A stretch of DNA of 64,000 bases from Streptomyces sp. 846.5 (GTDB taxonomy: Bacteria; Actinomycetota; Actinomycetes; Streptomycetales; Streptomycetaceae), in contig NZ_SOBN01000001.1 in NCBI RefSeq assembly GCF_004365705.1, positions 3,148,001 through 3,212,000 of the forward strand, written 5' to 3'. The translations under genes and the position numbers were made by a program. Shown piece after piece: positions 35,685 to 43,854 of the stretch. The notes under the pieces were generated by a model. It was not told the origin of the DNA. It searched no databases and saw only the letters and a list, made by a program, of their open reading frames with translations. Positions within the stretch are counted from its first letter, which is position 1. Every line of letters begins with the position of its first letter.

Positions 35685-37364
35685 TCACGCCTGGCCGGGA
35701 AGTCCGTGTAGTTCGCTGATTCGAAGCAGGCGGCCCAGGAGCAGGAACAGGGCGAGCATCGCGCCGCCGCCCGCCCCCAGAGCCAGCAGGGATTCAGCTG
35801 CCGGAGCCGCGACCAGGCCGGTGCAGGCGTGGGCCGCGGCCCAGCCGACGATGCCGGCGGTCGTGGCGGCAGTGCCGAGCTTGGCGTACGTGCGCAGGAG
35901 GCGCTTGCCGTCCAGGCGCCCTTCGAGTCGGCGGCGCAGGCGTGCCCCTGTGATCAGCAGGCCGATCGTGTAGGAGAGAGCGTAGGCGGCGGCCATGCCG
36001 GTGACCGCCCAGCGCGCGGGGAGGAGGAGATGGCAGCCGGTGGCCAGGGCGATGTCGATGGCGGAGATCCATACCGCCATCCGGAACGGGGTGCGGGTGT
36101 CCTCGAAGGCGTAGAAGCCGCGTAGGAGCAGGTACTGGGCGGAGAACGGGATCAGGCCCAGGGCGAACGCCTGGAGCATGTGGCCCAGCGGCTGTTCGGA
36201 GGCCGGGCCGCTGCTGCTGTAGGAGAACATCAGGGTCGCGATCTGCGGGCCGAAGGCCAGGAAGAAGATCGAGGCAGGAACGATAACCGCGCCGGTGACG
36301 CGCAGGCCCCGGGACAGGTCCTCACGCATGTCGTGCAGCCGGTGCTCGGCCGCAGCCCGGCTCATCCGCGGCAGCAGCGCTGTCACCAGGGAGACCGTGA
36401 CGATGGCCTGCGGCAGGATCCAGATGTTCTGCGCGAAGAAGTAGGCGCTGTTGCCCGCCCCGGCCGTGGGCAGCAGCGCGTCGACAGCGTTGGCGTAGCG
36501 CGTCACCACGGCCAGGGCGACCTGGTTGACCAGGACGAACAGCAAAGTCCAGCGAGCCGCGCCCACGCTCTTGCGCAACCCCGTGCCGCGCCAGTCGAAC
36601 CGCGGCCTCCACCGGAAGCCCGAACCCGCGAGGAAGGGGATCAGGCACAGCGCCTGCAGGACGATGCCGATCGTGGTGCCGATCCCCAGCAGCCGCACCT
36701 GCGCCGGCGTCACCGCCGCGGCGTCGGCCGGCGCGGGCACCAGCCACATGTACAGCCCGAACAGGGCGATCAGGACGACGTTGTTCAGTACCGGAGTCCA
36801 CATCATCGCGCCGAACCTGCCCCGGGCGTTGAGGGCCTGTCCCAGCATGAAGTACAGGCCGTAGAAGAAGACCTGCGGCAGCAGGAAGCGGGCGAAGGCC
36901 ACCGTCAGCTCGAAGAGCTGGTGGTTGCCGGCCGAGTCGGGCATGTACAGCCCGACGATCTGCGGCGCCAACACCACCATCAGCACCGTGCCCACCGCGA
37001 GTACGCTCAGCACCAGCGTGAACAACCGCTGCTCGTGCGCCACCCCGCCGTCGGGATGCTCGACCCGGGCACGAATCAACTGCGGCACCAGCACCGAGTT
37101 CAACGCCCCACCGATCAGCAGGACATACAGGCTGGTCGGCAGGGTGTTCGCGGTGTTGTAGGAACCACCCACCGCCAACGTGCCCAGCGCGGCCGCCTGC
37201 AGCATCAACCGGACCATCCCGGTAGCCCGCGATGCCACCGTGCCCACCGCCATCAACGCCGACGACCTCATCAACCCACCCGACGCCGCCCCCGCGCCCC
37301 GCCTGGCATGACGCCCCCGCCCGCGCCGCCCCGACTCGGTACCCACCCCTGCCTGCTCAACCAT
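35685..37364 (-). CDS. MurJ/MviN-like lipid flippase
   Basis: A 559-aa MOP-superfamily protein with ~14 transmembrane helices after a basic N-terminal segment. MurJ landmarks are SSALMAVGTVASRATGMVR, GSYNTANTLPTSLYVLLIGGALNSVLVPQLIRA (N-terminal lateral gate, read in order) and MLGQALNARGRFGAMMWTP. The family flips lipid II for peptidoglycan synthesis. Streptomycetes usually keep an essential murJ near the rpmH/origin region, so this copy in an accessory stretch is probably a second flippase; that is inference. A small frame overlaps its start by eight bases. Confidence 0.87.
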   Translation of the reverse strand: MVEQAGVGTESGRRGRGRHARRGAGAASGGLMRSSALMAVGTVASRATGMVRLMLQAAALGTLAVGGSYNTANTLPTSLYVLLIGGALNSVLVPQLIRARVEHPDGGVAHEQRLFTLVLSVLAVGTVLMVVLAPQIVGLYMPDSAGNHQLFELTVAFARFLLPQVFFYGLYFMLGQALNARGRFGAMMWTPVLNNVVLIALFGLYMWLVPAPADAAAVTPAQVRLLGIGTTIGIVLQALCLIPFLAGSGFRWRPRFDWRGTGLRKSVGAARWTLLFVLVNQVALAVVTRYANAVDALLPTAGAGNSAYFFAQNIWILPQAIVTVSLVTALLPRMSRAAAEHRLHDMREDLSRGLRVTGAVIVPASIFFLAFGPQIATLMFSYSSSGPASEQPLGHMLQAFALGLIPFSAQYLLLRGFYAFEDTRTPFRMAVWISAIDIALATGCHLLLPARWAVTGMAAAYALSYTIGLLITGARLRRRLEGRLDGKRLLRTYAKLGTAATTAGIVGWAAAHACTGLVAAPAAESLLALGAGGGAMLALFLLLGRLLRISELHGLPGQA

Positions 37365-37629
37365 GCACCCAATCTAGGCCCAAAAGATCACCAGACCCGC
37401 CCGCGCAATGGAGCGGGTGCGGTCCCACCCGGCCGGACATCTGGGCCTGGTCCTCGGCTTCGTCGCCGTCCAGCACTTCGTCTTCACCGCTGTCCTGCTG
37501 TTCCCGGTCTTCCATGGCCACCAGCATCTCGCGCCCCCGCCGACACCAGCCCGGGATTTTCGGGCCCCCTGAGCCCAGTGCGGGCCGGGTCTCGCCATCT
37601 CGGGGGCCGCCGTGCAGCTGCACGGTCAT
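37357..37629 (-). CDS. Small protein starting with an H-GGP-DGE motif, function unknown
   Basis: A 90-aa frame from ATG 37629. It begins MTVQLHGGPRDGETRPALGS, closely echoing the decayed frame at 38488-38611 (MQLHVGPLDGETIPVDV). The rest is acidic (EDREQQDSGEDEVLDGDEAED). Short proteins opening with this GGP-DGE pattern are common in actinophages and mobile DNA, which fits the accessory context. It overlaps the start of the MurJ-like gene. The repeat of the motif is the main argument that the frame is real. Confidence 0.45.
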   Translation of the reverse strand: MTVQLHGGPRDGETRPALGSGGPKIPGWCRRGREMLVAMEDREQQDSGEDEVLDGDEAEDQAQMSGRVGPHPLHCAGGSGDLLGLDWVHG

Positions 37630-37868
37630 CCAGCGTCAGGACCGTGGATACAAGGCGCGCTCCCGAGGGTCGCGATGCGGGCAGTAATGCCTTCGCGGGG
37701 GCAGGGTCAGTCGGTTGCATAGTCCAGCGGGTGTTCGCCCGGTTCGGCCGGCTAGTGGCGGCTGCAGAAGCGCGGTGCGGGGCTACGACCTGCGCGCCTT
37801 GAGGTGCGGATCTACGGTGGATAGGGCATGTCGTTCGGCTCGGGGGGAACCTCGGAGGGCGATTATCC

Positions 37869-38504
37869 ATGCGCAGAATCGTGCTCGGCGCCATGCTGCT
37901 CATGCCGCTGGCGGTGACGGCTTGCAGCTCCTCTCCTTCAAGCAACTCGGTCACGGCGCCGACGACGTCCTCGACCGTGACTTCCACGCCGACCACCACG
38001 ACGCCGATAGCGGCTGCACCGTCGAGCAGCGCCCCTACTTCGTCTTCGTCCGCTGTCCTGAGTGTCGGGCAGAGCGTCACCGTCCTGGCCGACCAGACCA
38101 AGTACGGGGCCCCACTGACGCAGGTCCAGGTCACTCTGCTTGGCTCCCGGTCGGCAATGTCAGTGATTACGAGTTACGGCACTGTCGACCGACCCCACCC
38201 TGGCATGAAGTTCGTGTGTGAGAGCTTCCGGGTCCGGAACACTGGGACCGGCACGCCAGACCTTCCCAGCATCCGGGGTCAGTGGGTCGGGGCCAACGGC
38301 CAGACCCAGGCGCCGCAGGTCGCTCTGGAGGATTGCAGCGACCTGGGCGTCGGCAAGCAGGGCCAGGCCCTCGTGTCGCAGCCGAACCCGGCAGCAGGGC
38401 AGTACATCGAGGGATGGATCGCGAGCGAGGTACCAGCCGGGCCAGGGGTGCTTGTGTGGTCGCGGAATCTGGACAACACGGAGCTGTTCAGGACACCCGG
38501 CTGA
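37869..38504 (+). CDS. Secreted lipoprotein, DUF4352-like, function unknown
   Basis: A 211-aa protein with a lipoprotein signal (MRRIVLGAMLLMPLAVTAC, lipobox AVTAC). A ~45-residue serine/threonine/proline linker and a C-terminal beta-rich domain follow (SVGQSVTVLADQTKYGAPLTQVQV then FVCESFRVRNTGTGTPDLP). The arrangement resembles extracellular immunoglobulin-like DUF4352 proteins tethered by a flexible linker. A cysteine pair (FVCES, LEDCSD) could form a disulfide. It lies between two decayed small genes in the accessory segment. Confidence 0.8.
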   Translation: MRRIVLGAMLLMPLAVTACSSSPSSNSVTAPTTSSTVTSTPTTTTPIAAAPSSSAPTSSSSAVLSVGQSVTVLADQTKYGAPLTQVQVTLLGSRSAMSVITSYGTVDRPHPGMKFVCESFRVRNTGTGTPDLPSIRGQWVGANGQTQAPQVALEDCSDLGVGKQGQALVSQPNPAAGQYIEGWIASEVPAGPGVLVWSRNLDNTELFRTPG

Positions 38505-38611
38505 CCAGGACCGCACCGAGGTAGACGCAGCCGTCGGCCACCAGGGCAACACCGGGGTTCGACGTCGACGGGGATGGTCTCGCCGTCCAGCGGGCCGACG
38601 TGCAACTGCAC
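38488..38611 (-). pseudogene. Frameshifted small gene of the GGP-DGE type
   Basis: From ATG 38611 the frame reads MQLHVGPLDGETIPVDV, then loses sense. The adjacent frame continues NPGVALVADGCVYLGAVLV and stops at 38488. Removing one base near the run CCCC at ~38562 joins them into a ~41-aa protein. It partly overlaps the 3' end of the lipoprotein gene on the other strand. The resemblance to the small protein at 37629 supports a common origin. Confidence 0.45.
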
Positions 38612-38624
38612 CGGCAGGGTGGGG

Positions 38625-39326
38625 TCAGCTCCAGTCGAAGGCCAGCAGGGCCAGTCGTTCGACGGGCTCGAAGAAGAGCAGGATCCAGTCGGCGCCCCTG
38701 CGGCGGTAGTGGTAGCCCGGTACTGCCGCCACGAAGCGGAACCGGTGTCCGGCCGGGCTGATCGGCCGCGCCTCGTCGTCGGCGTACTCCAGCGGGAAGA
38801 ACCCGGTCTCGGACCAGTTGCCGCCCTCGTCGGTGCCTCCGAGCTGTTCCAGCAGCGCCACCGCCTCGTCGGACCCGTAGAGCGGGGCGCCGTCGGCGTC
38901 GGGCATGAGCAGCCTGCCCTCGCGGCGGAATGAGTCCCGGTGCAGGCGATAGCTGTGTTCCTCGCTGCGGCAGTGCTCCTCCAGCTGGGCGCGGAAGCCC
39001 TCGCGCGGATCCGGCAGCTCGTCGTGGGTGGTCGCCCGGGCGAAGAAGCGCGTGTCGCCGAGCAGGCGGTAGCGATCGCCCTCCAGCGCGAAACCGATCC
39101 AGTTGGTTGTCTGCAGCGGCGAGTGGAAGGCCCCGGTGTGGTCGCCGAGGTAGCCCTCCGCCGGCTCCAGCGGGCTGAGCAGGTGGATCCACCCGTGCCA
39201 GGCCGGGTCGACCCGGGCGAGCTCGATCGAGATCAACGGGTGCAGGTGCTCAACCAGTTCGACCTGGTCGGCGACGAACATATCCACAGGCTCGGGGTAG
39301 ACCCGCAGGCCCGGCCCGGCCGTCAT
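38625..39326 (-). CDS. Uncharacterised protein (233 aa)
   Basis: A soluble, acidic protein without a recognised family. It contains VDPAWHGWIHLLSPLEPAEGY, a DGAPLYGSDEAVALLEQLGG helix and a C-terminal beta-rich stretch HRFRFVAAVPGYHYRRRG. Aromatic residues are frequent. The ATG at 39326 overlaps the stop of the transposase remnant as TGATG, so its own promoter may have been displaced by the insertion; an internal ATG at 39281 is an alternative start. No catalytic motif is evident. Confidence 0.65.
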   Translation of the reverse strand: MTAGPGLRVYPEPVDMFVADQVELVEHLHPLISIELARVDPAWHGWIHLLSPLEPAEGYLGDHTGAFHSPLQTTNWIGFALEGDRYRLLGDTRFFARATTHDELPDPREGFRAQLEEHCRSEEHSYRLHRDSFRREGRLLMPDADGAPLYGSDEAVALLEQLGGTDEGGNWSETGFFPLEYADDEARPISPAGHRFRFVAAVPGYHYRRRGADWILLFFEPVERLALLAFDWS

Positions 39327-40437
39327 CACATCTTGTGGATAGTGGGTGGCCCGGAGTGGCGGGTGCCGGTGTCCTGGGGGCGTTTGACGCGGTAGCTGCT
39401 GCGGCGCAGGCGTTTGAGAGCCCGGGGGTAACTGCGGTGGCGGCGTGGCGGGTTGAGGTTCCCCGGGCGGGTGATGTCGCGCATGGTCTCGCGGATCAGG
39501 GCATCCAGGCGGTCAGGGGAAAAGGCCGCGGGATCGTCGATCCGGCGGCGCACGATGCGGACGGCGCGGGTGGCCTTGACCCGGTCGGGGTCGATGTCGG
39601 TCTCGGTGGCGCCCCGGCAGATCAGCGCGGCCAGTGCGCAGTGGGTGAGCAGGTAGCCGTAGATCTCCTGGCGGACCAGGTCGGGGCTCTTGGAGCGCAG
39701 GATCCGGCCCGCGCAGTACGGTCTTGAGCTGGCCGTTGGCCAGTTCGTGTTCCCAGCGCCGGTGGTAGGCCCGGGCCAGGTCCTCGGCGGGGGCCCGGGT
39801 GAAGTCGGTGAGCATGCGGGCCAGGCAGATCAGTTCCCGTTCGGCCTGTGTGCCGCGGTCGGGGACCTCGTATTCGACCACCCGGATTCTGCGGGCCAGG
39901 ACCGGGTCAAGCGGTTCACCGTCTGCCGCAGCCCGCAGCAGGCGTGCGCGGGCGCCCCCCTGACCTTGCCGTCGAGCACGACCGACAGGTAGGAGCCGTC
40001 CGGCAGTGCCTGCAGGAGGGCAGGCGCAGGTCCGAGTCCATGCGCCACAGCAGCTCGGCCCCGGTGCCTGTGGCCGCGCACCAGTCGCCGAAGGAGTAGA
40101 AGTTGCGGTCTGCCAGCAGCAGCATGTCCGGCTCCAGCAGCGGGTACAGCTCACGGGCCAGGGACTGCTCGCCGCTGCCGGCCCCGCGCACCGCCCCGAT
40201 CCGGGCAGCCCAGAACGCCCGGGACCCGCACTCCACCAGGCCCACAAGGCGGGCCTGGGGGAACGCGCCGCCCGCACCGCCGCCGGGATAGCCGAACTCG
40301 GCCGCGTTGGCCTGGTTGTCGGGGACAGCCCACTCGCAGCCGTCGACGCTCACCAGCCGCAGCCCGCCCAGCCAGGCACCGCGGGTCAGCGGATCGGCGA
40401 CCGGGCGCGCCACCCGCTCGAAGGCCTCAAAAGGCCG
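39326..40437 (-). pseudogene. IS4-like transposase remnant: 5' truncated and frameshifted at least three times
   Basis: Successive frames give one DDE transposase: LRLVSVDGCEWAVPDNQANAA (first Asp region), LLLADRNFYSFGDWCAATGTGAELLWRM (second Asp), LPDGSYLSVVLDGKVRG, RIRVVEYEVPDRG, LARAYHRRWEHELANGQLKTVLRG (catalytic Glu region) and a C-terminus with RRRIDDPAAFSPDRLDALIR. Frameshifts lie near 40018-40020, at the six-C run 39955-39960 and at CCC 39708-39710, all in G/C runs. The N-terminal third is missing: sense begins at RPFEAFERVARPVADP, immediately after the recombinase stop codon. No terminal inverted repeats or target duplications were found. Confidence 0.82.
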
Positions 40438-40448
40438 TCAGACGGCCT
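40432..40448. repeat. 17-bp perfect palindrome at the recombinase/transposase junction
   Basis: AGGCCGTC-A-GACGGCCT is perfectly symmetric around one base and contains the recombinase stop codon. It marks the exact point where transposase sense sequence ends and recombinase sequence begins. It could be a terminator hairpin or part of a recombination site. Confidence 0.5.
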
Positions 40449-42033
40449 CCAGGGGCGTTCCCTTGCCTCGTTCGCGCTGAGGGAGGACGTCTACCTTGAA
40501 CGTCTGGCTCAGGATTCCAGCGGTCGGCATTCCTCCCAAGCCCTCTGCCTTTCCGATCCCCGGGATGTTCGGCATGCTGAGCCAAACCGTTGCTCCCTTC
40601 TGGGTACCGGTCAGAAGGCTCACCTTCACTTCGATGTCGTGGCGCTGAAGGAAGACGCGCTTCTGTTCCGCGTCCTTCCCCACCCACTCCTGTCGGTACG
40701 TCTTCCCTGTGGCTACCCACTCAGCTCCGCCCGGCTGCTCAGCAATGGTCTTCGTCAGTCCGGTCACCTTGGCGGACAGGTGCTTGTTCATGCGCCAGTA
40801 CGAGTCTTCCTGTCCTTCCCCGTCATAGCGTCCAGCCAGGTAGTCAGCCTCCAGGCGTGCCAATCGGGTCTTGGCTGCTTCAAGGCCAGTACGGAGTCCG
40901 GCCGTTGTGTCCTGGACCTTCTCCATAACCGGCTTGTTGCCCAAGACCTCATCGATGAACGCCTCTACTGCGCCGTCCAGGTCTTCCGCCCGGCATCGTG
41001 CAGGAGCCGAACACGTCCCACTCTGAAGGGAGTTGCAGGCGTAGTACGAGTATTTGGCTGTGCCTGCCTTGCGGTGCTTCGTCTTCTTCGAAGAGGACAT
41101 GCGGGCACCACAGGAGTCACAGACGGCAACGCCACCCAGCATGGAACGGGAAGGCGTGGCACGGGTCGTAGGACGGTCGGACATGAGTTCGGCTACCAGC
41201 TCCGACCACTCCGCACAGGGAAGGATCGGGTCATCTGTGATCGGGACAGGGTTGCCTTCGTCGTCCTCGACCACTTGGCCCTTGTAGGTGTAGACGCCTC
41301 CGACCGTCGGATTCCTCAGGACTGCCAGGATCGTTCCCGTCACCCACTTGGTTCCCCTGGACTCATTGCCCTGAAGGGTGCGCTGGTAGTCCTTCCAGGT
41401 CAGCACCCCCCGCTCATTCAGGTCTAGTGCGATCTTGTAAGGACTCCAATCCCCCTTGACCTTCTCCGCGATGTCACGGAGCAGCGCGGCATACGTGGGC
41501 TCCTGGACAAGCCTCTTCCCGCCGTCCGGCTGCTTGTCGAAGAGGTAGCCGAATGGGAGCACTCCCCCGACCCATACGCCCTTCGACAGACGCGTCTGTG
41601 CGCCTCCAAGAGCACGTGCCCGGATGGTGTCCAGCTCCCCTTCGGCGAAGGCAGCGATGATCTGAGCGAACATCTTCCCCATCGGGGTGCTCATGTCGAT
41701 GCCCTCAGTCACGGAGACGATCGTCTTCCCGTGCTCCTGGCACCACTCGAAGACCTCAGCGAAGTGACCGGCCTTCCGGCTCAGCCGGTCCAGCTTCCAA
41801 ACGGCAAGCACATCCCACTCGTCGGCACGCTCGTTGAACCAGGGTCCGAGCCCAGGGCGCTTGAACGGGTGCATTGCGCCGGACACGTCCACGTCCTCAG
41901 CCCAACCGACGATCGTCCGGCTCTCCCCAGGGCTGAACACCCAGTGCTCTACAGCAGCCTTCTGCTTCTCCGGACTGGTCGTTTCTTCCCTGAGCACGGA
42001 CAGTCGGACGTTCCCCAGGACCCGTGTAGTCAT
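40438..42033 (-). CDS. Large serine recombinase/integrase
   Basis: A 531-aa large serine recombinase. The resolvase domain opens MTTRVLGNVRLSVLREETTS with Ser12 as the predicted nucleophile, followed by WKLDRLSRKAGHFAEVFEW and GKMFAQIIAAFAEGELDTIRARA. The Recombinase domain (LNERGVLTWKDYQRTL) comes next, then a zinc ribbon (VAVCDSCGARM then NSLQSGTCSAP), a coiled coil and the C-terminal end. All catalytic parts look intact. GC content is below that of neighbours. No excisionase, replication or transfer genes adjoin it, so it is a lone integrase, probably left from a larger element. ATG 42033 is preferred over an upstream TTG. Confidence 0.9.
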   Translation of the reverse strand: MTTRVLGNVRLSVLREETTSPEKQKAAVEHWVFSPGESRTIVGWAEDVDVSGAMHPFKRPGLGPWFNERADEWDVLAVWKLDRLSRKAGHFAEVFEWCQEHGKTIVSVTEGIDMSTPMGKMFAQIIAAFAEGELDTIRARALGGAQTRLSKGVWVGGVLPFGYLFDKQPDGGKRLVQEPTYAALLRDIAEKVKGDWSPYKIALDLNERGVLTWKDYQRTLQGNESRGTKWVTGTILAVLRNPTVGGVYTYKGQVVEDDEGNPVPITDDPILPCAEWSELVAELMSDRPTTRATPSRSMLGGVAVCDSCGARMSSSKKTKHRKAGTAKYSYYACNSLQSGTCSAPARCRAEDLDGAVEAFIDEVLGNKPVMEKVQDTTAGLRTGLEAAKTRLARLEADYLAGRYDGEGQEDSYWRMNKHLSAKVTGLTKTIAEQPGGAEWVATGKTYRQEWVGKDAEQKRVFLQRHDIEVKVSLLTGTQKGATVWLSMPNIPGIGKAEGLGGMPTAGILSQTFKVDVLPQRERGKGTPLEAV

Positions 42034-42190
42034 GGGCTCATCATAGTTGCTGTGAACCAAAGAAGATGAATGACTTCTTCACCGGCCCGGGGCAGTGGCG
42101 CAGCCGCTGATCACGAGCATTCCGGTGCGGTAGCCCTTCGGGGTGGGGTGCGGGTTCGGGATTCGGGGAGGCGGGGCGTCTCCGCAGGTC

Positions 42191-42244
42191 GCGGCAGCTG
42201 TAGGTGGCTTACATGGCGCCACCGTTGCCGCCCACAGCTGCCGC
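42191..42244. repeat. Long hairpin in the fumC upstream region
   Basis: GCGGCAGCTGT (42191-42201) pairs exactly with ACAGCTGCCGC (42234-42244), and an inner GGTGGC/GCCACC pair extends the structure. It lies ~100 bases upstream of the fumC start, so it may act as a terminator isolating fumC from upstream reads or as a leader structure. Confidence 0.55.
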
Positions 42245-42347
42245 AAACAGCTGGCTACGCCGTCCCGGCTCCCCCGCCGCACCCCACCCCCATCCAGGGG
42301 AACACCCGCTCGCCTCCCGTCGCTGTGGGTAGACGGAGGTCATGGAC

Positions 42348-43766
42348 ATGGGTGCGAGTGAGCAGCAGCAACACGAACAGCAGCGCGGCTACCGGATCGA
42401 GCACGACTCGATGGGTGAGGTGCGCGTCCCCAGGGACGCCAAGTGGGGGGCGCAGACGCAGCGGGCGGTGGAGAACTTTCCCGTGTCGGGGCTGCGGCTG
42501 GAGCGGGCGCACATCGGGGCGCTGGCGCGGATCAAGGCGGCGGCGGCTCGGGTGAATGCCGAGCTCGGGGTGCTGGACGGGGACGTGGCCAAGGCCGTCG
42601 CCGAGGCGGCCGACGAGGTGGCGGAGGGGCGCTGGGACGGGGAGTTCCCCATCGACGTGTTCCAGACCGGTTCCGGGACCTCGTCCAACATGAACGCCAA
42701 CGAGGTGATCGCCACGCTGGCCGCCGAGCGGCTGGGGGCGCCGGTCCACCCGAACGACCACGTCAACGCCAGCCAGTCGTCCAATGACGTCTTCCCCAGC
42801 TCGATCCATATCGCGGCCACCGCCGCCGTCACCCACGACCTGGTCCCCGCGCTGGAGCACCTCGCCGAGGCGCTGGAGCGCAAGGCGGCGGAGTTCGCCG
42901 GTGCGGTGAAGTCGGGCCGGACGCACCTGATGGATGCGACGCCGGTGACTCTGGGGCAGGAGTTCGGCGGGTACGCCGCGCAGGTCAGGTACGGCGTCGA
43001 GCGGCTGCGGGCGACGCTGCCCCGGGTGGCCGAGCTGCCGCTGGGCGGGACGGCCGTCGGCACCGGCATCAACACCCCGCCCGGGTTCTCGGCCGCCGTG
43101 ATCGCCGAGGTGGCCCGGGCGACCGGGCTGCCGCTGACCGAGGCGCGGAACCACTTCGAGGCGCAGGGCGCGCGGGACGGCCTGGTGGAGCTCAGCGGTC
43201 AGCTCCGCACCGTCGCCGTCGGGTTCACGAAGATCGCGAACGATCTGCGCTGGATGGGGTCCGGGCCGCGTACCGGGCTGGGCGAGATCAATCTCCCCGA
43301 CCTCCAGCCGGGGTCGTCGATCATGCCGGGCAAGGTCAACCCGGTGATCCCCGAGGCCGTGGTGATGGTCGCCGCGCAGGTGATCGGCAATGACGCGACC
43401 GTGGCGACGGCCGGCGCCGCAGGCAACTTCGAGCTCAATGTGATGCTGCCGGTGATCGCCAGGAACCTGCTGGAGTCGGTCCGGCTGCTCGCCAATGTCG
43501 CCCGGCTGCTGGCCGACCGCACGGTGGACGGCATCACCGCGAACGTGGCACGGATGCGGGAGCTGGCCGAGTCCTCGCCGTCCGTCGTCACCCCGCTGAA
43601 CCGGTACATCGGCTACGAGGAGGCGGCGAAGGTCGCCAAGCAGTCGCTGGCGGAGCGGAAGACGATCCGTCAGGTGGTGCTGGAGCGCGGCTACGTCGAG
43701 CGCGGCGAGCTGACGGAGCAGCAGCTGGACGCCGCGCTGGACGTGCTGGGCATGACCCGGCCCTGA
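42348..43766 (+). CDS. fumC: Fumarate hydratase class II
   Basis: A 472-aa aspartase/fumarase-superfamily enzyme. Landmarks are [20 protein letters not shown], the catalytic signature [15 protein letters not shown] and [20 protein letters not shown]. It is the oxygen-stable fumarase. GGAGG at 42335-42339 is only two bases from the ATG at 42342 but eight from the ATG at 42348, so the latter is the likelier start. It follows the accessory segment and is the right-hand member of the fumarase pair. Confidence 0.94.
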   Translation: MGASEQQQHEQQRGYRIEHDSMGEVRVPRDAKWGAQTQRAVENFPVSGLRLERAHIGALARIKAAAARVNAELGVLDGDVAKAVAEAADEVAEGRWDGEFPIDVFQTGSGTSSNMNANEVIATLAAERLGAPVHPNDHVNASQSSNDVFPSSIHIAATAAVTHDLVPALEHLAEALERKAAEFAGAVKSGRTHLMDATPVTLGQEFGGYAAQVRYGVERLRATLPRVAELPLGGTAVGTGINTPPGFSAAVIAEVARATGLPLTEARNHFEAQGARDGLVELSGQLRTVAVGFTKIANDLRWMGSGPRTGLGEINLPDLQPGSSIMPGKVNPVIPEAVVMVAAQVIGNDATVATAGAAGNFELNVMLPVIARNLLESVRLLANVARLLADRTVDGITANVARMRELAESSPSVVTPLNRYIGYEEAAKVAKQSLAERKTIRQVVLERGYVERGELTEQQLDAALDVLGMTRP

Positions 43767-43802
43767 TCGCTCGTGGGGGAAGCGGTCAGGACCGGGCGGT
43801 CA

Positions 43803-43842
43803 GGTGTCGGCTGACAGCATCTGGTATCTGTCAGCCGACACC
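43803..43842. terminator. Perfect 15-bp hairpin between convergent fumC and chitinase genes
   Basis: GGTGTCGGCTGACAG and CTGTCAGCCGACACC are exact complements around a ten-base loop. Placed between convergent stops, it probably terminates both genes. Confidence 0.87.
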
Positions 43843-43854
43843 CGACGGCTCAAC

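Noticed and set aside
34557-35711. 384-aa plus-strand frame over the histidine phosphatase gene
   Set aside because: The opposite strand has intact catalytic motifs in order; this frame has none and poor composition.
42060-42079. AAGAAG-8-CTTCTT inverted repeat at the recombinase start as an att site
   Set aside because: Only six-base arms and no matching sequence at the other recombinase end; chance occurrence is likely.
42079-42282. 67-aa minus frame between recombinase and fumC
   Set aside because: Proline/alanine-rich, overlaps a long hairpin and has no ribosome-binding site; the ending looked familiar from other streptomycete annotations but I could not support it.
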